Part shown: positions 1 through 5,407 of the stretch, in pieces
How the letters are laid out: the number at the start of each line of letters is the position of its first letter
Position numbering within the stretch: position 1 is the first letter of the stretch
Source: Bacilli bacterium
GTDB taxonomy: Bacteria > Bacillota_I > Bacilli_A > RF39 > UBA660
Length of the DNA stretch: 11,816 nt
Direction of reading: 5' to 3'
NCBI GenBank assembly: GCA_022793555.1
Contig: JAAWDB010000147.1
Coordinates: 1 to 11,816, forward strand
The notes under the pieces: generated by a model
Database searches by the model: none
Told to the model about the DNA's origin: nothing
What the model saw: only the letters and a program-made list of their open reading frames with translations
Translations under genes and position numbers: made by a program

Positions 1-1
1 A

Positions 2-844
2 GAGTTATCGCTTAATATGGATATGAGTAAAATTATTTTGCTTTTGGATGATTCTGAAATTGTTAATAGTCCGAAATTTTTGTCACAACTAGTTTCGATG
101 GGAATTTATAATTTTACAAGAAATATTGATGCGGTTCGTTTTTTAGTGGATAATCCAAATACTTATAAAGATGTGGCGCAATATCATCAATTAAATGATG
201 TTGGAGCTTTTGAGCCATTACCAGTTACTTCATCAGAGACAGGTGATAATCAATCAAGTGGAGGATTTCAAACTTCAAGACTTGCTATGCGTGTTATTGG
301 GATAAAAAACGTGACTGAGCATGCTGGTAGTACAACTCTTACTTATTTAATGAAAAAACAATTAGCTAGTAAATATGATGTTATTGCAGTAGAGGTTGAT
401 CAAAATGATTTCATGTATTTGAATGATAAGACTTTACATCATACTACGAATGGTGATTTGCCTGCTTTTATTGCAAGTCATTCTAATCATGAAGTTATTT
501 TAGTAGATTTAAATGATAAAGGTTCAATTGGTTCTTGTACAGAAGTTATTTATTTGATTGAACCAGGTCTTATTAAATTAAATAAGCTAATAAGAAAAGA
601 TAGAAGAGCATTTGAAAAATTAAAAAATAAGAAGATTATTTTAAATCGTAGTGTTTTGAATGATCAAGATGTTAGAGATTTTGAGTATGAGTCGCGGAGT
701 AAAGTTTATTTTAATATTCCTTATTTGGATGATAAGTTAGAGCGTCATCATATATTAGATGAATTTTTAATAAAACTTGGTTTTGTACGAATTTCTGATG
801 AAAAAGAGGAGAAAGGTAGTAAATTATTTAACATTTTTAAATAA
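2..844 (+). CDS. CpaE/TadZ-like degenerate MinD-family ATPase, 5' end probably cut by the window
   Basis: The reading frame is open to the left edge. The first ATG (17) has no ribosome binding site, and the first ~55 residues look like the last third of a receiver-like domain (hydrophobic IILLL strand, then GIYNF), so the true start probably lies upstream. Counting from Met17, a Ser/Gly linker at ~70-86 is followed by a MinD/ParA-like domain from ~91: strand MRVIGIK, then TEHAGSTT (residues 100-107) where a deviant Walker A (KGGVGKTT) is expected. Both lysines are replaced (K to T and K to S), so ATP hydrolysis is doubtful. Later strands VIAVEVDQ and EVILVDLND occupy the expected switch positions. 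Degenerate P-loops of this kind are known in CpaE/TadZ proteins, which localise Flp/Tad pilus machines to a pole. Here the gene precedes a T4SS-like cluster, so a targeting or assembly role at the membrane is inferred. It ends 64 bp before the first pilin gene, which has its own promoter. Confidence 0.6.
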   Translation, partial: ELSLNMDMSKIILLLDDSEIVNSPKFLSQLVSMGIYNFTRNIDAVRFLVDNPNTYKDVAQYHQLNDVGAFEPLPVTSSETGDNQSSGGFQTSRLAMRVIGIKNVTEHAGSTTLTYLMKKQLASKYDVIAVEVDQNDFMYLNDKTLHHTTNGDLPAFIASHSNHEVILVDLNDKGSIGSCTEVIYLIEPGLIKLNKLIRKDRRAFEKLKNKKIILNRSVLNDQDVRDFEYESRSKVYFNIPYLDDKLERHHILDEFLIKLGFVRISDEKEEKGSKLFNIFK

Positions 845-848
845 TTTA

Positions 849-873
849 CTTGACTAAAGTCCGTCAAGACTTT
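849..873. repeat. overlapping inverted repeats in the pilin promoter (possible operator)
   Basis: Two inverted repeats interlock here: CTTGAC (849-854) with GTCAAG (863-868), and AAAGTC (856-861) with GACTTT (868-873). The two pairings exclude each other. They lie on and just downstream of the -35 element and fill most of the -35/-10 spacer, upstream of the predicted transcription start, so they would act as DNA (an operator) rather than as an RNA hairpin. There is no T-run, so this is not a terminator for the preceding gene. Short repeats in AT-rich DNA can arise by chance. Confidence 0.35.
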
Positions 874-878
874 ACAAT
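850..878 (+). promoter_or_regulatory. sigma-A-type promoter of the bare pilin gene
   Basis: TTGACT (850-855), a 17-nt spacer and TACAAT (873-878) closely match the TTGACA-N17-TATAAT consensus. Transcription would start near 885, giving a leader of about 24 nt that contains the strong AGAGGAG ribosome binding site (896-902) ahead of ATG 909. This is the only promoter in the window with a good -35, which fits high expression of a major structural subunit. Confidence 0.65.
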
Positions 879-908
879 ATTCGTATAGGCAAGAAAGAGG
901 AGAATTTT

Positions 909-1322
909 ATGTTAGATTTATTAAATAAAATTACGTTATTAGGTGAAGTTGATGTCAATATTGGTGCAGAAAGTGGCGGATTTTGTGAGGCTTCTGCAAA
1001 TATTTGGCAAACTGTTGGTTATATTTTAATGGTATTTAAAATTGTAATTCCAATTTTATTAATCGTTTTTGGAATGATCGATTTAGGTAAGGCGGTTATT
1101 GCTTCTAAAGATGATGAAATTAAAAAAGCTACTAAATCTTTAATGTTCCGTGCAATTTCTGCTGTTATTATCTTCTTTATTCCAACTTTAGTAGGAGTAA
1201 TTATGGGTATTGTTGGAAATTTCTCGAGTGTACGTGATGACTTTAATATCTGCAAAGCTTGTATTTCAGATCCAAATGATGATGTTTGTGCAAATGCTGC
1301 AGATGAAGCTTGGTCAAAATAA
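909..1322 (+). CDS. VirB2/TrbC-like T4SS pilin (bare form, candidate major subunit)
   Basis: 137 aa, preceded by AGAGGAG at 896-902. It has a short hydrophilic N-terminus, then two membrane helices (~35-60 and ~82-104) joined by a charged loop containing SKDDEIKKA (66-74). This is the two-helix hairpin typical of VirB2/TrbC-type pilins; Gram-positive and mycoplasmal conjugative elements carry comparable pilin-like proteins. Cys26 lies before helix 1 and a C-x2-C-x8-C cluster (Cys115, 118, 127) follows helix 2. If the charged loop is cytoplasmic, all four cysteines are outside and could form disulfides. Unlike its paralogues it has no clear cleavable signal peptide and essentially no ectodomain. 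That, plus its own promoter and terminator, makes it the best candidate for the repeating pilus or channel subunit. Function is inferred from fold and context, not from a characterised homologue. Confidence 0.7.
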   Translation: MLDLLNKITLLGEVDVNIGAESGGFCEASANIWQTVGYILMVFKIVIPILLIVFGMIDLGKAVIASKDDEIKKATKSLMFRAISAVIIFFIPTLVGVIMGIVGNFSSVRDDFNICKACISDPNDDVCANAADEAWSK

Positions 1323-1343
1323 ACAGTGAAAGCTGTTTTTTTT
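1321..1343 (+). terminator. weak intrinsic terminator after the bare pilin gene
   Basis: AAACAG (1321-1326), a 6-nt loop and CTGTTT (1333-1338) form a 6-bp stem that runs into eight T's (1336-1343). The stem overlaps the TAA stop and has only two G-C pairs, so termination is probably partial. Confidence 0.5.
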
Positions 1344-1355
1344 ATGATAACTTTT

Positions 1356-1364
1356 TGATATAAT
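1356..1364 (+). promoter_or_regulatory. extended -10 promoter
   Basis: TGATATAAT is a perfect -10 hexamer (TATAAT, 1359-1364) with the TGN extension. The region 17 nt upstream is only a T-run, so no real -35 is present. It lies just after the terminator and ~60 bp before the next start codon, so it probably drives the 1424-4324 unit. Confidence 0.5.
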
Positions 1365-1423
1365 GGTTTTAAGTGATTTTAATATATGAGAAATAAAATG
1401 GGGAATTTGAATGAAGGTGAATT

Positions 1424-2695
1424 ATGAAAAGCGTAGTAAAGCGTTGTGTGTTTTTATTTTTGTTTAGCATGTTAATGTCTATGGTCGTATCTGCTAAAGA
1501 AGTTGAACTGGTTTGTGATTATAAAGAGAATAATTTAGGAATAAAAGTATATTTTTATGATGATAGTACGGTGGAAGGTTCTCATTATTATGATGGGCAT
1601 ACGATCAATCCACCAGGAGCAGTTAAAAAGTTTGCTAATTCATCCGATTTTCTTAGTGAGTATCAACAAAATAAGACATGTCCAAAGTATGCTCTTACTT
1701 ATCAATCTGTAAATCCTCTTCAAATCTCTTTGGCAGTGAAATATTATTTGTTTTATAATGAAAATGAAAAAGATGATATGGTGTCTAAAGAGGGAGCTCT
1801 TACAACGGTTAATTGGGCTTCTTTAACTTCATCATCAAATCCTAATACATCTGAAAATGTTCCAGAGGGTTATCAAACGTTTATGAAGACTTATACTGCA
1901 CGTTCTAATTCTGCTAATAAGATGACTATGTCTTTTCAATATAAAGAATCCAATTATTATCGTACGATTGTTTTAAAAAGTTCTGATGTATCTAAAAATC
2001 CTCTTATGGTTTTTAAAAGTATAAATGATTTTCAACGAGCTATTTTGTCACGTGCTACGAATAGTGAATGGCCTACAGATCTTTATTGTGGTACATTATC
2101 AGTAACAATGGGTATAAAGAATCATGAAGTTATTTATCCAGGAAATTCAAGAAAAGCGAAAAATGGGGATTATGTTTGTACCTTTGACCGTAATTTATTT
2201 AATGGAACAGCTTATGAACGTTATACGACAGAGGGTGGGTATCTTTATACACCAAATATGTCTACTGATCCTGAAGAACCAGATATCTCTGTAAAGCCAA
2301 GTCCAGCTCCTGACGATGAATTTGATTCTATAGATTCTCCTACAGATGATGGAATAAAGGTTTCTGATATTACTTTGGGAATGGTTTGTAAAAGTGAGAA
2401 TTTAAAAACACCTTTAAAATATATTGGTTGGTTGTTATCAGCAGCTAAGATAATTATTCCGATTGTTATTATTGCGCTTGGGGTTATGGATTTTATGAAA
2501 GCTGTGGCCAGTCAGAAACAGGATGAGTTATCTAAAGCAATTAAAACGGTTTTGGTTCGAGTTATTGCCGGAATTATCATTTTTTTGGTTCCAGCGATTA
2601 TTAACTTTTTGTTCACTTTAGTAGATGATTGGGCGCCTTTTGATTCGGCTTATTCTGAGTGTACAAAATGTTTAGTAAATCCTAAAAATTGTTAG
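1424..2695 (+). CDS. secreted ectodomain protein with C-terminal VirB2-like pilin domain
   Basis: 423 aa; ribosome binding site GAAGGTGA at 1413-1420. Signal peptide 1-24 (KR, hydrophobic core, VSA|K). The ectodomain (25 to ~280) is not a family I recognise. It begins with CDY (Cys31), contains the block CPKYA (86-90) followed by TYQS (92-95), and has further cysteines at 222 and 252. A Pro/Asp-rich linker (~281-310) leads to the pilin-like module: Cys322, helix 1 (~331-356), charged loop with QDELSK, helix 2 (~379-401), then C-x2-C-x6-C (413, 416, 423) ending on the last residue. The module is clearly paralogous to the bare pilin. The protein is probably exported and held in the membrane, or built into the apparatus, by that module, with the ectodomain exposed outside. 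It could be a minor pilin or adhesin. The stop codon overlaps the AGGAGGA site of the next gene. Confidence 0.65.
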   Translation: MKSVVKRCVFLFLFSMLMSMVVSAKEVELVCDYKENNLGIKVYFYDDSTVEGSHYYDGHTINPPGAVKKFANSSDFLSEYQQNKTCPKYALTYQSVNPLQISLAVKYYLFYNENEKDDMVSKEGALTTVNWASLTSSSNPNTSENVPEGYQTFMKTYTARSNSANKMTMSFQYKESNYYRTIVLKSSDVSKNPLMVFKSINDFQRAILSRATNSEWPTDLYCGTLSVTMGIKNHEVIYPGNSRKAKNGDYVCTFDRNLFNGTAYERYTTEGGYLYTPNMSTDPEEPDISVKPSPAPDDEFDSIDSPTDDGIKVSDITLGMVCKSENLKTPLKYIGWLLSAAKIIIPIVIIALGVMDFMKAVASQKQDELSKAIKTVLVRVIAGIIIFLVPAIINFLFTLVDDWAPFDSAYSECTKCLVNPKNC

Positions 2696-2705
2696 GAGGA
2701 TAAAA

Positions 2706-3839
2706 ATGAATAAAAAAATAGTGTATGGTCTTTATCTTTTTCTATTTGGTTTTCTTTTTTCTATGAGTAATGGCTTTGCTTTGGAATGTAAATATCAAAG
2801 AGAAGGGGTTAAAGATTATTGGGAGTCTTCAGCTACAGTTACTATTGATGAAAATAAATGGAAAGCTAAAGTAGTTATTACTTCATTTGATCATAAAGCC
2901 ATTAATAATAAAGAGAGTGTATTAAATTGGGATGACGTTGTCGATTATGTTAGGGATAATGGAAAATGTCCTAATTATGCGGTAATTACTTATTAATCAG
3001 GTGAGGTTAATGGTGCTAAATTTCATTTAGCTACGGAAAGAAGCGAAGCTGAGGATATTTATAATCAATTAAGTGAAATAAAACATTCCGTATATGGTAG
3101 AAGTGATATTGCTTTGTATGAAGGGTTTGATCCTTCTTCTAATGATAATGATTATTATTATGAAAAATTAGCTGATTTGCAGGAAGATTTAGAAAAATAT
3201 TTTGATGATCTTTCGATTGAAAGATGTCTTAATACTTATAAGGAAAAATCAAAAAAAGATGCCTTAAATACATGTAAGCAATCTTTTAATGATAGTTATT
3301 CTGGATATAAAAAGGCTGTTGATCGTTGGATTAATGATGGTGTTATCGATGCTAGTGATGATCGGGTTACAGACTTCTTAGATTTATATGATAGTTATGA
3401 AGAGGATGCCGAAGAGTATTTAAATGATATTGAAGAGGAGTTAGAAAATTTATCAGGTGGTAGTGAAGGTCCAATTATAATTGGTGGTGGCGATACGGAT
3501 ATTAATATTGGGAATATTTGTCGAACTCCAAATGTAGCACGGACATTAAAATTTCTAGGGCTTTTGATTTCTTTAGTTAAAATCGTTGTTCCATTACTTA
3601 TTATTATTCTTGGAAGTGTTGATTTTGCTAAGGCGATGATTGCTGGTAAGAGTGATGAAATTCCGAAAAGAATTCCAGTGTTAGCCAAAAGGTTTATTGT
3701 AGGTGTGATTATCTTTTTGATACCTTCAATTATTGATTTTCTTTTTGGTGTGATTGATTCTTATTCTGATACGATGAAACGTTATGAAAATTGTTGGACT
3801 TGTTTATTTGATCCCGACGATTGTGAAGTTAATGATTGA
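2706..3839 (+). pseudogene. pilin-domain ectodomain protein interrupted by an in-frame TAA
   Basis: Strong ribosome binding site AGGAGGA (2694-2700) and ATG 2706. The first 96 codons encode a signal peptide (cleavage near A25|L26) and a CKY...CPNYA region homologous to the start of the 1424-2695 product. TAA at 2994-2996 then interrupts the frame, but the same frame stays open for 281 more codons. These encode an acidic, coiled-coil-like region (DLQEDLEKYF and similar), a Gly/Ile spacer, a Cys before helix 1, two membrane helices (~281-308 and ~330-352), a loop with KSDEIPKR, and the C-x2-C-x6-C tail (363, 366, 373), ending at TGA 3839. The intact product would be 377 aa. The downstream part has no credible restart: its first possible start is a TTG at 3114 with no ribosome binding site and no signal peptide. 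The likeliest reading is a recent nonsense mutation or a sequence error, since the rest shows no decay. Regulated readthrough is a less likely alternative. Confidence 0.65.
2994..2996 (+). other. premature in-frame TAA stop
   Basis: The local reading is TAT-TAA-TCA. The paralogue at 1424-2695 reads TAT-CAA-TCT (Y-Q-S) at the corresponding place, so a single C-to-T change (CAA to TAA) would explain the stop. The two proteins differ by one residue of spacing between CPxYA and TY, so the alignment is good but not perfect. A T follows the TAA, which is usually an efficient termination context. Confidence 0.6.
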
Positions 3840-3841
3840 GA

Positions 3842-3849
3842 GTGGTGAT
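3842..3849 (+). promoter_or_regulatory. ribosome binding site that fixes the start of the next gene at 3854
   Basis: GTGGTGAT matches the 3' half of the extended Shine-Dalgarno (GGAGGTGAT) and lies 4 nt before ATG 3854. The in-frame TTG at 3836 would add six residues before MKK and has no site upstream, so 3854 is preferred. Confidence 0.6.
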
Positions 3850-3853
3850 TTTT

Positions 3854-4324
3854 ATGAAAAAAATAGTATTAATAATTATAATGGGTATTTTTCTTTTTAC
3901 TAGTATGACAAGTGCTTCAGCTATGAGTATAAGTGATGTTATTTATGAAGGGAATTCCTCTTTTGTTTTACATCGATTAGATGGAGAAACCGGAGTAACA
4001 GTAGATGGTGCTTATTGTAGTAATCCAAATTTTATTAAACCTTTTAAATTGTTAGGACGTATTTTTTCGGTTGTTAAAATTATTATCCCCATTATTATCA
4101 TTGCTTTTGGGGTAGTCGATTTTTTTAAGGCCATCGTTGCATCTAAAGATGATGAAATAAAAAAAGCATCAAAATCCTTAATGATGCGTTTGATTGCTGG
4201 TGTTTGTATTTTCTTTTTACCAGCTATTATCCATTTTGTTTTTCGCTTAGTAGATGATTGGAATGATTATGAATCGGATTATTCGAAATGTAGCCTTTGT
4301 ATTACAGATCCAGGAAGTTGTTAG
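3854..4324 (+). CDS. short secreted VirB2-like pilin paralogue
   Basis: 156 aa. Signal peptide 1-23 (MKK, Ile/Leu-rich core, ASA|M), a mature N-terminus of only ~35 residues, Cys55, helix 1 (~66-91), the loop SKDDEIKKASKSLM (97-110), helix 2 (~112-134) and C-x2-C-x6-C (146, 149, 156) at the extreme C-terminus. The loop is nearly identical to those of the bare pilin and of the 4452-5387 product, making these three the most alike in the pilin module. Unlike the bare pilin it has a clear cleavable signal. It may be a minor pilin or an alternative subunit that caps or adapts the structure. The gene begins 15 bp after the interrupted gene and is the last of its unit, with a strong terminator 37 bp downstream. 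Family membership is well supported; the exact role is not. Confidence 0.7.
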   Translation: MKKIVLIIIMGIFLFTSMTSASAMSISDVIYEGNSSFVLHRLDGETGVTVDGAYCSNPNFIKPFKLLGRIFSVVKIIIPIIIIAFGVVDFFKAIVASKDDEIKKASKSLMMRLIAGVCIFFLPAIIHFVFRLVDDWNDYESDYSKCSLCITDPGSC

Positions 4325-4360
4325 TAGTGAATCTTTTTCCTCATTGTTTAGCTTAGTTTT

Positions 4361-4394
4361 AACTAGTATTTTCAAAAGAAAGTGCTAGTTTTTT
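4361..4394 (+). terminator. strong intrinsic terminator
   Basis: AACTAGTATTTTC (4361-4373), AAAA loop, GAAAGTGCTAGTT (4378-4390) form a 13-bp stem (two G-U pairs) followed by a T-run to 4394. It ends the 1424-4324 unit and separates it from the secretion-core operon. The preceding 36 bp (4325-4360) hold nothing I can identify. Confidence 0.8.
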
Positions 4395-4405
4395 CTATTT
4401 ATTAT

Positions 4406-4414
4406 TGGTATAAT
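4406..4414 (+). promoter_or_regulatory. extended -10 promoter for the secretion-core operon
   Basis: TGGTATAAT has a perfect TATAAT (4409-4414) and a TGN extension. The -35 position (4386-4391, TAGTTT) is poor and lies inside the terminator. The predicted start near 4421 leaves a ~30-nt leader before ATG 4452. An upstream ATG at 4413 overlaps this -10 box and so cannot be the start if the promoter is real. Confidence 0.55.
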
Positions 4415-4451
4415 GATTATGTGTGAAAATATTTTAATAATCGAGGTAATT

Positions 4452-5387
4452 ATGATGCATAAAAGTAAAATATTAGGTTTGATCATTTTTCTTTTCTTTT
4501 TTGGAATTATTTCTGTAAGTGCTAAGAGCGAGGGTAATTTGGAAGGAAATCATTATATTGAAGTAGATGAGCAAACAAAATATATTAAAATGGAAGTATC
4601 GAATAATCAGGTTTTACTTTATCAATTAGATTCTTCAAATGCTTCTTTACAAGAGGAGTTTATTGATTTGATTTTAGACGAATATTACGATGATGTAGAA
4701 TCTTATCTAGAACCTACAGTTTATCATGTTAATGACTCATCGTTTGATCCTGTTTCTTGTAATACGAAAAAATTTAAAAAACCAGTTTATGGAGATTTAG
4801 TAGCTGGATATGATGATGAAGATTGTAGTGTTTCGGGTTTTGATATTTTTTTAGGAAATAATGGTTCAGAGAAGTTACCTGTTATTGCTCATTTAATAGC
4901 AGGTAAGGATGCGTTAAATAATAGTTTTAATTCGGTCAAGTCAGTACGCTTTGTAGAATTAAAAAAAGAAAATTCTTCGGTTAGTGATGATGATAGTGAT
5001 GAGCGTGATGACGAGCAAGTTTCAGATAGTAAAAAAGAAGAAAATACTCGTACAGCTAAAACAAGTTATTGTAGTGATGATTTAGAACTATTAAAGACTT
5101 TTAAATTTATTGGAAGAATTTTATCTATTGTTAAAATATTAATTCCGTTAGTTATCATTGTATTGGGAGCAATTGATTTTTTCAAAGCAGTCGTTGCGTC
5201 AAAAGATGATGAAATTAAAAAATCGATGAAAAGTTTAATGTTTCGGGTTTTAGCAGGAGTAATTATTTTCTTTATTCCGACTATTGTTAATTTAGTTTTT
5301 ATGCTTATTGATGATTGGGGTAATTATCGTACAGATTATTCTGTTTGTAGTACTTGTGTAACGAATCCAAGTAAATGTAAGGTTTAA
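4452..5387 (+). CDS. secreted protein with acidic linker and C-terminal VirB2-like pilin domain
   Basis: 311 aa from ATG 4452, with GAGGTAA at 4443-4449; ATG 4455 is an equal alternative. A longer version from 4413 would place hydrophilic residues before the signal peptide and overlap the promoter. Signal peptide 1-24 (SVSA|K). The ectodomain (~25-172) contains Cys103 and Cys125 and is of no family I recognise. An acidic linker (~175-200, rich in D, E and S) follows, then Cys207, helix 1 (~217-243), the loop SKDDEIKKSMKSLM (250-263), helix 2 (~265-287) and C-x2-C-x6-C (299, 302, 309). It is the first gene of the core operon, so the protein is probably made together with VirB6 and VirB4. A surface-exposed minor pilin or adhesin is the likeliest role. 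The stop codon touches the next reading frame, whose start is set by a strong site at 5393-5401. Confidence 0.65.
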   Translation: MMHKSKILGLIIFLFFFGIISVSAKSEGNLEGNHYIEVDEQTKYIKMEVSNNQVLLYQLDSSNASLQEEFIDLILDEYYDDVESYLEPTVYHVNDSSFDPVSCNTKKFKKPVYGDLVAGYDDEDCSVSGFDIFLGNNGSEKLPVIAHLIAGKDALNNSFNSVKSVRFVELKKENSSVSDDDSDERDDEQVSDSKKEENTRTAKTSYCSDDLELLKTFKFIGRILSIVKILIPLVIIVLGAIDFFKAVVASKDDEIKKSMKSLMFRVLAGVIIFFIPTIVNLVFMLIDDWGNYRTDYSVCSTCVTNPSKCKV

Positions 5388-5392
5388 TGATT

Positions 5393-5401
5393 AGAAAGGA
5401 G
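5393..5401 (+). promoter_or_regulatory. ribosome binding site that fixes the amidase start at 5408
   Basis: AGAAAGGAG is a strong Shine-Dalgarno 6 nt before ATG 5408. The in-frame ATG at 5387 overlaps the previous stop codon and would add seven charged residues ahead of the signal peptide. Confidence 0.75.
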
Positions 5402-5407
5402 ATTTAT

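Noticed and set aside
849..873. Terminator after the CpaE/TadZ-like gene
   Set aside because: The inverted repeats are not followed by a T-run and lie within a good promoter, so an operator is the better reading.
1386..1427. 13-codon leader ORF (ATG 1386 to TGA 1427) overlapping the start of the 1424 gene
   Set aside because: It has no ribosome binding site and no attenuator-like codon run or hairpin. The overlap with the next ATG is probably chance.
2706..2996. Alternative genetic code with TAA as Gln
   Set aside because: TAA ends several other complete genes here, including the bare pilin, the PrgI-like gene and virB4, the last followed directly by a terminator. A single in-frame TAA is better explained by mutation or error.
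3114..3839. Independent gene starting at TTG 3114
   Set aside because: It is in the same frame as the gene at 2706, has no ribosome binding site or signal peptide, and begins in the middle of sequence that continues from the upstream half. It is the 3' part of the interrupted gene.
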